A DNA stretch of 64,000 nt from Rhodococcoides fascians A25f (GTDB lineage: Bacteria; Actinomycetota; Actinomycetes; Mycobacteriales; Mycobacteriaceae): the NCBI RefSeq assembly GCF_000760935.2, contig NZ_CP049744.1, forward strand, positions 2,593,001 through 2,657,000, given 5' to 3'. The number at the start of each line of letters is the position of its first letter. Positions within the stretch are counted from its first letter, which is position 1. A model generated the notes under the pieces. It searched no databases. It was not told the origin of the DNA and saw nothing but the letters and a program-made list of their open reading frames with translations. Below are positions 42,304 through 50,636 of the stretch, in pieces. Position numbers and translations under genes: made by a program.

Positions 42304-43181
42304 GACACGGCTGCCGGTGCCGGAATCGAGTCCGCGAATTCTTCGAAGGAGGTCTCGGTGCTGTTGTCGGGTGACCGGCGAACGTCTCGGGTCAGTTCTT
42401 CGGTGTTGAATGCCCTGGTCATGTCGACGTACAACTGTGCATACGATCGCGAGAATCCAATCGAGACGAGCAGGTCTGCCATGGCCTCGTACGGCAGGCG
42501 CTCGTAACGCGCCGCTGTGATTGCCAGTCGGTCACCCAGAATTGCCGTGGCCTCGGTGTAGCTGAGGTCTCGCTCGCCCAGCAGAACCTGGGTGCGTACG
42601 CCGTCCCACGGCGAATCGGTCAGTGCCCGTACGGCGGCGTCGGCGATGTCCGAGGTGGCGATCATCGGAATCGGAAGGTGCGGGTCCACCGAGTCCACGT
42701 GTGTACCACTGTCGGTCAGCTGTTGCGCCGCCGGAAGTAAGTTCTCGAAGAACGAGACCGGACGCAGCAGGTGCAGGCTCCGATCGGTCAATGTCCTGAG
42801 GCGTTCCTCCTGTTCGGCGAGGCAGCCGATGACGCCGGGTGCGTCGAGTCGATCGGCACCGAGGCTGCTCAGCGCCACGATCCTCTCCACCTCGGACACG
42901 CGGAGGGCATCGACGATCGAGGCACCCCACATTGCCTGCTCGGCGGAGAAGTCCTCGGCGTAGGGATTGCTCGGCAGCATCGCGAAGACGGCCTCGCTCC
43001 CGTCGAAGGATGCGGCCGGCGCGGGCGTCAGGTCCGCCTGGACGGTGTGCGCGCCACCGGCCGCCAGCGCGTCGAGGCGATCGGTGTTCCGGCCGATTGC
43101 GCGCACGTGCCTGCCCTCCTTCAGCAGTCTCTCGGCGACGCGATATCCGACCTGACCGGTCGCTCCCAGAATCGTGATCAT
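42300..43181 (-). CDS. NmrA-like NAD(P)-binding protein
   Basis: A 293-residue atypical short-chain dehydrogenase of the NmrA/NAD(P)H-binding group. The nucleotide motif is MITILGATGQVGYRVAERLL, followed by RAIGRNTDRLDALA. The C-terminal half is a small substrate domain. Members act as redox sensors or quinone reductases; there is no catalytic YxxxK at the usual place. It is co-transcribed with the DUF1772 gene and divergent from an AraC regulator across a strong palindrome. Confidence 0.85.
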   Translation of the reverse strand: MITILGATGQVGYRVAERLLKEGRHVRAIGRNTDRLDALAAGGAHTVQADLTPAPAASFDGSEAVFAMLPSNPYAEDFSAEQAMWGASIVDALRVSEVERIVALSSLGADRLDAPGVIGCLAEQEERLRTLTDRSLHLLRPVSFFENLLPAAQQLTDSGTHVDSVDPHLPIPMIATSDIADAAVRALTDSPWDGVRTQVLLGERDLSYTEATAILGDRLAITAARYERLPYEAMADLLVSIGFSRSYAQLYVDMTRAFNTEELTRDVRRSPDNSTETSFEEFADSIPAPAAVS

Positions 43182-43212
43182 GGTGTTCCTTCCGTTGAGT
43201 CCGTTGTCACTG

Positions 43213-43241
43213 CATCCACTCTGGACGTCCAGAGCTGGATG
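43213..43241. promoter_or_regulatory. Palindromic operator candidate between the NmrA-like and AraC genes
   Basis: CTCTGGACGTCCAGAG (43219-43234) is a perfect 16-base palindrome. It is extended outwards by CATCCA on one side and TGGATG on the other, offset by one base. It is 32 bases upstream of the NmrA-like gene and 61 bases upstream of the AraC gene, suitable for control of both. Confidence 0.7.
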
Positions 43242-43301
43242 GACAATGACTTATCGGCTCGAAAAGATGTCCGATCGTCCACGCTGTGAGACGATCGATC
43301 A

Positions 43302-44276
43302 ATGCGTGGACTCGACCCGTGGAAGTCGCCCGATCCACTCGGGGAGGCGCTGCACTTTCTGCGAATGACAGGATCCTTCTACTGCAGATCCGAGCTGTCC
43401 GGGTCGTGGGGTTTGGAGTTGCCGTCCATGGAAGACGCGCTCTGGTTCCACACCGTCGTCAGCGGGCGATGTCGGTTGTCGGTGCCGGGCGTCCCCACTC
43501 GCGACCTGCTTCCCGGTGACTTCGCTCTGGTTCCGCACGGCCGCGGGCACGTGCTCGCCAGCGATGACGACGCAGCAGTGAGTGCGCCTGTTGTCTACGA
43601 CCTTCCGCACGACTACGTCAGCGATCGATACGCGGTCATCCGAAGCGGCAGTGGGGAAGCGAGCGCGACGCTCATGTGCGGCGCAGTGCGACTGGATCAT
43701 CCGGCGGCGCAGCAACTCATCGGTGTGTTGCCTGCGCTCGTCGTCATCGATGCGGATTCGGGCCCGCGGCAGTCTCGGATGCACTCGCTCTTGGCCATGG
43801 TCGCCGACGAGGCAACCTCGCTGGAGCCTGGGGGAGAAGCGGTCATCACCAGGCTGTCCGACGTGCTGGTGATCCAGGCTCTGCGGTCGTGGATGGCGGA
43901 CGACGAGCGGGCACGGTCCGGATGGCTCGGCGCACTCGCGGATTCTCAGGTCGGCGCGGCGCTCGCCCTCATTCATCGAAACCCCGACGCGCAGTGGACG
44001 GTTGCCGCATTGGCTGCCGAGGTGAAGATGTCTCGTTCGGCGTTCTCTGCCCGATTCACCGAGTTGGTCGGTGAATCGGTGATGCGCTACCTCTCGATGT
44101 GGCGGATGCAGATCGCCCACGACAGTCTTCGGTCGGGAGATGTCTCGGTAGCCGAATTGGCCCGGCGCAGTGGCTATCTCTCGGAGGCGGCGTTCGGTAA
44201 GGCGTTCAAACGCGCGACGGGGGTGTCACCGGGGAGCGTGCGTCGTCGTCAGGAGGTCTCGCTGACGGCAGGGTGA
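43302..44276 (+). CDS. AraC-family regulator with cupin sensor domain
   Basis: A 324-residue protein. The first 190 residues form a cupin ligand domain of the AraC-binding type (LWFHTVVSGRCRLSVPGVPTRDLLPGDFALVPHGRGH). Residues about 220-320 hold two helix-turn-helices (VAALAAEVKMSRSAFSARFTELVG and VAELARRSGYLSEAAFGKAFKRATG). It probably activates or represses the divergent NmrA-DUF1772 pair through the palindrome between them. The inducer is unknown. Confidence 0.9.
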   Translation: MRGLDPWKSPDPLGEALHFLRMTGSFYCRSELSGSWGLELPSMEDALWFHTVVSGRCRLSVPGVPTRDLLPGDFALVPHGRGHVLASDDDAAVSAPVVYDLPHDYVSDRYAVIRSGSGEASATLMCGAVRLDHPAAQQLIGVLPALVVIDADSGPRQSRMHSLLAMVADEATSLEPGGEAVITRLSDVLVIQALRSWMADDERARSGWLGALADSQVGAALALIHRNPDAQWTVAALAAEVKMSRSAFSARFTELVGESVMRYLSMWRMQIAHDSLRSGDVSVAELARRSGYLSEAAFGKAFKRATGVSPGSVRRRQEVSLTAG

Positions 44277-44292
44277 GCGACGGGGCTGCAGG

Positions 44293-45024
44293 TCAGCCGA
44301 GCAGGTGGCGGAGGTAGCTGTTCGGATCGTCGAGGTATCGACGCCAGTGCTGCACCAATTCCAGTTCGTCCCAGGTACTTCGGCGCAGACCGTGTTCGCC
44401 CACTTCCACGATGTCAGCGCCCGGTGTCGAGGCCAGGATCGGAGAGTGCGTGGCACAGACGATCTGTGCCCCCTCGTCGCCCAGTTCGGACATCAGCGCG
44501 ACGAGCTGCAGGCTTGCGGTGAACGACAGAGCCGACTCGGGCTCGTCCAGGACATAGAAGCCGGGTTCGGACAACATCGCACCGAACATGGCGAGGAAGC
44601 CTTCGCCGTGACTCATCTCGGCTGTGTTCTCTTCCCAGAAACCCGGCATACCACCGAGATGTTCGGCCATGTCGAATGCGGTTTCGGCGCGGAGGAAGAA
44701 GCCGCGTTTCTGCAGTCGTGGGCCACGAAGCATTCGAGAACCCCGCGGTGTGGTTTCCAACTCGAGCACCTCGCCGAGGGCGCTGGTCACCTCGTCGAGT
44801 CGACGCGACTGCTGCGCCGCCCGCCCACCGCGGGCATCGATTCCGAAACCCTCGGCGATCGCCTCGACAAGGGTCGATTTACCGGAACCGTTGTCGCCGA
44901 CCAGAATTGTGACCGGTGCCAGGAATTCGAGTCCGTCGCGAGCGAGGTCGGCGACTGCAGGCACAGTGAAGGGCCAATTCGATCCGACGTCGTCGGCATC
45001 GACGTAGGCGCGCTCTACGAACAT
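44293..45024 (-). CDS. AAA-family ATPase (ABC/SMC-like)
   Basis: A 243-residue soluble ATPase with Walker A VGDNGSGKST, a short signature-like EMSHGEGFLAMF and Walker B FYVLDEPESAL, ending in the H-loop CATHSPIL. It belongs to the AAA_21/15 group of single-domain ABC ATPases without transmembrane partners. Such proteins can act in defence or DNA metabolism, but no nuclease or toxin neighbour is seen. Three bases upstream lies a 58-residue gene, likely the same transcript. Confidence 0.83.
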   Translation of the reverse strand: MFVERAYVDADDVGSNWPFTVPAVADLARDGLEFLAPVTILVGDNGSGKSTLVEAIAEGFGIDARGGRAAQQSRRLDEVTSALGEVLELETTPRGSRMLRGPRLQKRGFFLRAETAFDMAEHLGGMPGFWEENTAEMSHGEGFLAMFGAMLSEPGFYVLDEPESALSFTASLQLVALMSELGDEGAQIVCATHSPILASTPGADIVEVGEHGLRRSTWDELELVQHWRRYLDDPNSYLRHLLG

Positions 45025-45027
45025 GAT

Positions 45028-45204
45028 TCAGGCGGTGACCAGGCGGTCGACGTAACCGGTCTCGTGAGCGGAGTCCGCGCTGCAGGTGTAGTACACCCAC
45101 TGAGCGGACTGGTCCGCGGAATCTCCGAAACGGTGGTCGACCTTCTGCGCGCACAATTTGCCCGCGCTGGTGTCATGGCATCGAAGACTGCTGGGTATGT
45201 ACAT
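45028..45204 (-). CDS. Small 58-residue protein upstream of the AAA ATPase
   Basis: Read from ATG 45204 with GTGGAG just before it. The product contains LRCHDTSAGKLCAQKVDH and VYYTCSADSAH, three cysteines and three histidines that could bind metal, and no membrane helix. It ends three bases before the AAA ATPase start, so the two are probably co-transcribed. A longer frame upstream would run across the tRNA and is rejected. No family recognised. Confidence 0.6.
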   Translation of the reverse strand: MYIPSSLRCHDTSAGKLCAQKVDHRFGDSADQSAQWVYYTCSADSAHETGYVDRLVTA

Positions 45205-45266
45205 GACTCCACTGTAGGCGCGATCGTGGGCGGTCTTTACCGGCGTGACGATCGAACGCTGTGCTG

Positions 45267-45343
45267 TGGTGCCCTCGGTGAGACTCGAACTCACACTGGA
45301 CGGGTTTTGAATCCGTTTCCTCTGCCAATTGGGATACGAGGGC
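45267..45343 (-). tRNA. tRNA-Leu (anticodon CAA), short variable loop
   Basis: The 74-nt body is at 45270-45343 on the minus strand, and CCA is encoded next (45269-45267). The acceptor GCCCTCG/CGAGGGC and T-arm GTGAG-TTCGAGT-CTCAC pair perfectly. The anticodon loop is TTCAAAA, giving anticodon CAA (Leu), on a stem with four good pairs and an A-C mismatch next to the loop. The variable loop is only five bases, whereas normal bacterial tRNA-Leu has a long arm. I recall a 74-nt tRNA-Leu(CAA), leuX, at this place in M. tuberculosis. Confidence 0.85.
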
Positions 45344-45463
45344 TGGCGTCTTTCAAGCAACGATTGACGAGTTTAGAAGATGCGCTTTCGGGGGCGCGCA
45401 CCGGTACCCTTCAGATGCTCGACGGCCCTGATGGGCGATGACTGTCAAAGGAGACCGATACAG

Positions 45464-46096
45464 ATGAACGCTCCTGGTGCGCACGGTACTGGCAAGCCCC
45501 CGCTTCGGGTGGTGGTGGCAGAGGACGAATCCCTGATTCGATTGGATCTCGTGGAGATGCTCCGCGAAGAGGGCTACGACGTGGTCGGGGAGGCCGCGGA
45601 CGGTCAGCAGGCGGTGGACTTGGCCGTCGAACTGCGTCCCGATCTGGTCATCATGGACGTCAAGATGCCGCGTCGAGACGGGATAGATGCGGCGTCGGAG
45701 ATCGCCGAGAAGCGCATCGCCCCCGTCGTCATTCTCACCGCGTTCAGTCAGCGTGAGCTGGTCGAGAAGGCACGCGACGCCGGAGCGATGGCGTATCTGG
45801 TCAAGCCGTTCACCAAAGCAGATCTGATGCCCGCGGTGGAGTTGGCAGCCAGTCGTTTCAGCGAGATCTCTGCACTCGAATCCGAGATAGCCGATCTGCA
45901 GGATCGACTGGAAACGCGGAAGTTGATCGAGAAGGCCAAGGGCATTCTGATGGAGTCGCAATCGCTCACAGAACCGCAGGCGTTCAAGTGGATTCAACGC
46001 GCAGCGATGGATCGCAGAACGACGATGAAGGCTGTCGCAGAGGTTGTGATCGAGACACTCGGTACTCCTGCGAACAAGCCTGCGGCAGAGGGCTGA
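45464..46096 (+). CDS. pdtaR: ANTAR-domain response regulator PdtaR
   Basis: A 210-residue response regulator. The receiver domain (about 15-130) has acidic VVAEDESLIRLD, the phospho-acceptor Asp in LVIMDVKMPRRDG, Thr in ILTAFSQ and Lys in YLVKPFTKAD. The C-terminal ANTAR domain (LETRKLIEKAKGILMESQSLTEPQAFKWIQRAAMD) binds paired hairpins in RNA and prevents termination. In mycobacteria PdtaR is phosphorylated by the kinase PdtaS, which is not in this window. AAAGGAG precedes the ATG. Confidence 0.94.
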   Translation: MNAPGAHGTGKPPLRVVVAEDESLIRLDLVEMLREEGYDVVGEAADGQQAVDLAVELRPDLVIMDVKMPRRDGIDAASEIAEKRIAPVVILTAFSQRELVEKARDAGAMAYLVKPFTKADLMPAVELAASRFSEISALESEIADLQDRLETRKLIEKAKGILMESQSLTEPQAFKWIQRAAMDRRTTMKAVAEVVIETLGTPANKPAAEG

Positions 46097-46269
46097 TCGG
46101 CTCGCGAAAGCTACGGCCACGTAAAACTTCGTCTCTCTAGGTCACAGTCAGGTCACGAGCGTCGTTCTAGGCCTTGCGAATCGACTCCGAGCATTAGCGT
46201 CTGATCCACACGTGAGCCACATGTAACTCAGGTGCGCTTCAACGACGAGCAATTTCAAGGAGAACCTAG

Positions 46270-47604
46270 ATGGCAATTCGGACCTATGTCCGCACGGCTG
46301 CGGTGCTGAGCGTCACCTCGCTCGCACTGTTCGGCTGTTCGTCGAGCGACGACTCCGGCTCGACCGATACCACCAGTGCCAGCGGCGGCACTGCAGCCGC
46401 GGAAACGACCGTCTCCACCGACTGCACGCCCGAGCAGGCCACTGCCGGGGCAACCCCCGACACGTCGCCTCTGGTGGTGGGAACCCTTCTCCCCGAGACC
46501 GGAACCCTGGCCTTCCTCGGACCGCCCGAGGTTGCCGGCGTTCAGTTGGCCGTCAACGACGTCAACGGTGCCGGTGGCGTCCTCGATCAGCCCGTCACCC
46601 TCATCCCCGGTGACTCCGGCGATACGACGACGGACACCGCCAACACCACGGTCGACCGCCTGCTCGCCGGCGGCGCGAACGTCATCGTCGGTGCAGCATC
46701 GTCCTCGGTCTCCCTCAAGGTGATCGACAAGATCGCCAGCGCAGGCGTTGTGGAGTTCTCGCCTGCCAACACCTCGGACCAGTTCGTCTGCTACCCGGAC
46801 AAGGGACAGTACTTCCGTACCGCTCCCACCGACGTGCTGCAGGCACAGGCCCTTTCACAGCTGATCGCCGAGGACGGCGCGCAGCGCGTATCCATCCTCG
46901 CGCTCAACGATCCCTACGGCACGGGTCTGGCCAAGAACACCGCGGACAACCTCGAAGAGGCAGGCATCGCGGCAGACCAGATTCAGACGACCATCTACGA
47001 CCCGAACGCACAGTCGTTCAACGCCGAGGTCGACGGCGTGAAGAACTTCAACCCGGATGCCGTTGCCATCATCGGCTTCGAGGAGTCCGCGAAGATCATC
47101 ACCCGTATGCACGAGATCGGCATCGGACCGTCCGACGGCACGGCAGTGTTCGGCGTCGACGGCAACATGGGTAATGCGCTCGGTGAGTCTGTGGCAGCAG
47201 GTCTGCTGGACACCATGCGCGGAACCACCCCGTTGACCGATGTCGGAACGGCCTTCCAGGACCGCCTCAAGGGAGTCGACCCGGCGCTGGTGGACTTCAA
47301 CTACGCCGGTGAGTCCTACGACGCAGTGGTCATCTCGGCACTCGCGGCCGAGCAGGCGAAGTCGACGGCAGGCACCGATATAGCTGCCAACATCAACAGC
47401 ATCACCAAGGACGGCACCAAGTGCACCAGCTACGCTGAGTGCCTTCCGCTCGTCAAGGCCGGAACGGATATCGACTACGACGGAATCACGGGCGCGCTGA
47501 ACTTCAGTGACGCAGGTGAGCCCGCCACCGGTTCCTACGGCAACCTGGTCTTCGGGCCGGACAACAAGCTGACGACGGACGGATACATCGTCGTCGGTGA
47601 GTGA
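46270..47604 (+). CDS. Branched-chain-type ABC substrate-binding lipoprotein
   Basis: A 444-residue periplasmic-binding-fold protein of the LivJ class, with a signal peptide ending in lipobox LALFGC (Cys 23) and a Ser/Asp/Thr-rich linker. Two lobes are recognisable: TLLPETGTLAFLGPPEVAGVQLAVNDVNGAGG and the second-lobe AVVISALAAEQAKS. It probably captures an amino acid or similar small ligand and delivers it to the LivHMGF transporter encoded on the other strand immediately downstream. AAGGAG precedes ATG 46270. The 173-base gap before it shows no gene and no certain operator. Confidence 0.9.
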   Translation: MAIRTYVRTAAVLSVTSLALFGCSSSDDSGSTDTTSASGGTAAAETTVSTDCTPEQATAGATPDTSPLVVGTLLPETGTLAFLGPPEVAGVQLAVNDVNGAGGVLDQPVTLIPGDSGDTTTDTANTTVDRLLAGGANVIVGAASSSVSLKVIDKIASAGVVEFSPANTSDQFVCYPDKGQYFRTAPTDVLQAQALSQLIAEDGAQRVSILALNDPYGTGLAKNTADNLEEAGIAADQIQTTIYDPNAQSFNAEVDGVKNFNPDAVAIIGFEESAKIITRMHEIGIGPSDGTAVFGVDGNMGNALGESVAAGLLDTMRGTTPLTDVGTAFQDRLKGVDPALVDFNYAGESYDAVVISALAAEQAKSTAGTDIAANINSITKDGTKCTSYAECLPLVKAGTDIDYDGITGALNFSDAGEPATGSYGNLVFGPDNKLTTDGYIVVGE

Positions 47605-47623
47605 TCTGTAACCGACACACAGG

Positions 47624-47662
47624 CACTGGGCCCGAGTCCTCGATCAGGACTCGGGCCCAGTG
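47624..47662 (+). terminator. Strong terminator after the substrate-binding protein gene
   Basis: A 17-bp perfect stem (47624-47640 with 47646-47662) around a 5-base loop, flanked by further ACACAC/GTGTGT pairing. It has no long T-run, as is usual for actinobacterial terminators, and lies 20 bases after the stop codon. Confidence 0.85.
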
Positions 47663-47695
47663 TTGTGTGTACCCGTCGACGCGCGTGCAAAGACA

Positions 47696-47730
47696 AAGCC
47701 CCGGCTCGACATCGAGTCGAACCGGGGCTT
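47696..47730 (-). terminator. Terminator of the livHMGF operon
   Basis: AAGCCCCGG (47696-47704) pairs perfectly with CCGGGGCTT (47722-47730), with TCGAC/GTCGA pairing in the loop. It lies 19 bases beyond the livF stop codon on the minus strand, back to back with the other terminator. Confidence 0.8.
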
Positions 47731-47749
47731 CGTCGTCGACGAAGAAGAT

Positions 47750-48553
47750 CTACGTCTTCTTCTCCTTGCTTCCGGCCAGTGTGCCGAGATACAGCTCGAT
47801 CACCTTCGGATCGTTCATCAACGCAGGACCGGTATCGGTGTACGCGTTGCGGCCCTGATCGAGAACGTAGCCGCGGTCGCAGATCTGAAGGCAGCGACGG
47901 GCGTTCTGCTCGACCATGATGATCGAGACCCCCGCCGCGTTGATCTTCTTGCAGCGGATGAACACCTCGTCCTGGAACATCGGCGACAGTCCGGCCGACG
48001 GTTCGTCGAGCAGCAGTACCGAGGGCTCCATCATCAGTGCGCGTCCCATGGCGACCATCTGTCGTTCGCCACCGGACAGTGCGCCTGCCTTGACCTTCTT
48101 GCGCTCTCCGAGCAGGGGGAACAACTCGCTGACGAACTCGAAGCGCTCGCCGAACTTCTTGGGACGCAGATAGATTCCCATTTCGAGGTTCTCCTCGATG
48201 GTCAGCGACGGAAACACGTTCTGGGTCTGCGGAACGTATCCGACGCCCTTAGTGACCAGCACGTGCGCCTCGGCAGAGGTGATGTTGTCACCGCGTAGCT
48301 TCACGCTGCCCTCGCGCACGGCAACGAGCCCGAAGAGCGTTTTGAGCAATGTCGACTTACCGGCACCGTTGGGCCCGATGATGCCGACGATCTCGCCGTC
48401 GTTGAGGAAGAAGTTGCATTCGCTGAGGATGTTGACGCCGGGGATGTAACCGGCGACCAATCCGTCGGCGCGCAACAGTGCGCCTTCGGCCAGGCGAGCG
48501 TGCTCCTCGGGTGTGGCGGCGAATTCGGCCGGCGTCAATGTCTGTTCGCTCAT
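47750..48553 (-). CDS. livF: Branched-chain amino-acid-type ABC transporter ATPase LivF
   Basis: A 267-residue ATP-binding subunit. It has Walker A IGPNGAGKSTLLK, signature LSGGERQMVAMGRAL, Walker B VLLLDEPSAGLSP and the LivF-type QTQNVFPSLTIEENLEMG. It pairs with LivG to power uptake through LivHM. Its start overlaps the livG stop by one base (48553). Last gene of the operon. Confidence 0.92.
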   Translation of the reverse strand: MSEQTLTPAEFAATPEEHARLAEGALLRADGLVAGYIPGVNILSECNFFLNDGEIVGIIGPNGAGKSTLLKTLFGLVAVREGSVKLRGDNITSAEAHVLVTKGVGYVPQTQNVFPSLTIEENLEMGIYLRPKKFGERFEFVSELFPLLGERKKVKAGALSGGERQMVAMGRALMMEPSVLLLDEPSAGLSPMFQDEVFIRCKKINAAGVSIIMVEQNARRCLQICDRGYVLDQGRNAYTDTGPALMNDPKVIELYLGTLAGSKEKKT

Positions 48554-49647
48554 CAGTTGTCCTCCTTGGCCCGGTGCGAGCCGCCCTCGGCGACGTCGGG
48601 CGTCACTGGGCTGACGAACTCCGGTTCCGAAAGATCGCCTCCCGCTTCGAGTTCTTCCTTCTCGGCCTGTTTGAGTGCCTCCGCCAGTTCGGCGGTTGCC
48701 CCGACCGGATTGCCGTCGGCGTCGAACTCGAGAGCCTGATCGTGGTGGCTGCCGAGGTAGGCGTCGACCACAGCGCCGTTGTTGGAGAGTTCCTCCGGCG
48801 TGGACTCGGCGATGATGCTGCCCTGAGCCATCACCACCACCCAGTCACTGATGTCGCGGATGACGTCCATGTCGTGTTCGACGAACACCACGGTCATACC
48901 GTCGTCGCGCAGCGACTTGATGTGCCCCAGAAGCGATTGCGTCAGAGCCGGATTGACCCCGGCCATCGGCTCGTCGAGCATGACCACCGACGGATCGGTC
49001 ATCAGCGCACGTGCCATCTCCAGCAGTTTGCGTTGACCGCCCGACAGTGATCCGGCCAGGTCGTCGGCCTTGGCGTCGAGCTTGAAGCGCCCCAGCAGTT
49101 CGTAGGCGCGTTCGGTGATCTGACGCTCCTGGGCCTTCCACGTCCACGGCATGAACGTGTTGATCATGCGCTCGCCGCGCTGACCTGTTGCGCCCAACCG
49201 AACATTGTCCAGCACAGTCAGTTTCGACAGCGCTTTGGTCAACTGGAACGTGCGCACCACGCCCTTGCGGGCCACCTGGTGCGGGTGCATTCGGCCCAGC
49301 TCCTGGCCATCCATCGACCAGGTCCCGGTGTCGGGGCGATCGAATCCGGTGAGCAGGTTGAACAGCGTGGTCTTACCCGCACCGTTCGGACCGATGAGAC
49401 CGGTGATGCAGCCGCGCTGGATTTCGAGGTGCGCCACGTCGACGGCTTTGAGACCGCCGAAGGTGCGGGACACGCCGTCGACCACCATGGTGGCGTCGGG
49501 TTTCGGTGCGCCGGGTTCGTTGGGCACACCGGCGAACAGGGCGGCGCGTTGATCGCTCGACAACGCCTGGGCAGCGCGTGATTCGAGTGTGCTGGCTTTC
49601 TTGCTCGGTGCAGCCGTTGCAGCCGCATCCTTGCTCAGGTCAGGCAT
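48553..49647 (-). CDS. livG: Branched-chain amino-acid-type ABC transporter ATPase LivG
   Basis: A 364-residue ATP-binding subunit. The LivG core has Walker A LIGPNGAGKTTLFN, signature LSGGQRKLLEMARALM and Walker B VVMLDEPMAGVNP. It carries about 40 extra residues at the N-terminus and about 60 acidic residues at the C-terminus (LAEALKQAEKEELEAGGD), beyond the usual 255. The extensions may bind partners. It overlaps livM by 8 bases. Confidence 0.91.
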   Translation of the reverse strand: MPDLSKDAAATAAPSKKASTLESRAAQALSSDQRAALFAGVPNEPGAPKPDATMVVDGVSRTFGGLKAVDVAHLEIQRGCITGLIGPNGAGKTTLFNLLTGFDRPDTGTWSMDGQELGRMHPHQVARKGVVRTFQLTKALSKLTVLDNVRLGATGQRGERMINTFMPWTWKAQERQITERAYELLGRFKLDAKADDLAGSLSGGQRKLLEMARALMTDPSVVMLDEPMAGVNPALTQSLLGHIKSLRDDGMTVVFVEHDMDVIRDISDWVVVMAQGSIIAESTPEELSNNGAVVDAYLGSHHDQALEFDADGNPVGATAELAEALKQAEKEELEAGGDLSEPEFVSPVTPDVAEGGSHRAKEDN

Positions 49648-50629
49648 TGAGTTGAACCTCTCGCTTGTTGCCGAGAATGCCCTGAGGTCTGAACACCATC
49701 AACACGGCGATCAGGATTCCCAGGAGCACGAATCGCGTGGCACCGACCTGGGCACCGGTGAGGTTGAGCACCGGGTCGTCGCCGGAGATCAATTGCCGCA
49801 GAATCGCATCGGGAATGGACAGCAGGAACCAGAAGAGCATCGCGCCCAGTACCGGGCCGAACACTGTTGCCGCCCCACCGAGAATCAGTGCGCCGAAGGC
49901 GAAGAACGTCTGCGCCGTCGAGTAGAAATCGGGGTTGATGGACTGAGTCTGCAGTGCGTTGAACACACCGCCCATACCGCCGATGACGCCGCCGAGAACC
50001 AGCGCCTGCATCTTGTAGACGAAGACGTTCTTGCCCAGTGAGCGGGCGGCGTCCTCGTCTTCACGGACGGCCTTGAGTACACGCCCCCACGGGCTGTGGG
50101 TCAGCAGGTAGATCACTCCGCACAGGAGCAGCACCAGTGTCCAGCCGACGAGCATGGCCCACAGGTCGTTACCCAGGAAGCGCACGCCGAGGAAGCTGTA
50201 CGACTTACCGCCCTCGAACGGGCTCATGCTGGTGAACGGGCCGGCGAAGCCGGTGATGCCGTTGGTCGACTTGGTCACCGAATCCGTTGCGGTCGAACGG
50301 AACACCAATCGCAGGATCTCCGAGGCTGCGATGGTGACGATCGCGAGATAGTCGGCTCGCAGTCGCAGAGTCGGAATACCGAGAACCAGAGCAAGCAAGC
50401 CTGCCGCGGCGAGACCGACCAGAATGCCGAGCCACAGTGGCTGCTCGTAGGTGATCGTGGTGATGCCGACGCCGTAGCCGCCGAGCAGTGCGAAGCCGAT
50501 CTGCCCGAAGTTGAGCAGCCCGGCGTAGCCGAAGTGCAGGTTCAGGCCGATGGCGAGCAGAGCGTAGAAGATGGCCGACGGTCCGACCAGCTGAGCGAGT
50601 GAGATCTGAAGTGCGCCGATGATATCCAT
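49640..50629 (-). CDS. livM: Branched-chain amino-acid-type ABC permease LivM
   Basis: A 329-residue membrane permease with about eight helices. The signature YAGLLNFGQIGFALLGGYGVG and the ATPase-contact loop GRVLKAVREDEDAARSLGKNVFVYKMQALVLGG are of the LivM type, with the final FRPQGILGNKREVQLN tail. It forms the channel with LivH. It starts at ATG 50629, seven bases after the livH stop. Confidence 0.93.
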   Translation of the reverse strand: MDIIGALQISLAQLVGPSAIFYALLAIGLNLHFGYAGLLNFGQIGFALLGGYGVGITTITYEQPLWLGILVGLAAAGLLALVLGIPTLRLRADYLAIVTIAASEILRLVFRSTATDSVTKSTNGITGFAGPFTSMSPFEGGKSYSFLGVRFLGNDLWAMLVGWTLVLLLCGVIYLLTHSPWGRVLKAVREDEDAARSLGKNVFVYKMQALVLGGVIGGMGGVFNALQTQSINPDFYSTAQTFFAFGALILGGAATVFGPVLGAMLFWFLLSIPDAILRQLISGDDPVLNLTGAQVGATRFVLLGILIAVLMVFRPQGILGNKREVQLNA

Positions 50630-50636
50630 GTGGTGG

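Noticed and set aside
45028..45360. A longer minus-strand frame (about 110 codons) covering the tRNA.
   Set aside because: The upstream part overlaps the tRNA-Leu; ATG 45204 with a ribosome site gives a more credible 58-residue product.
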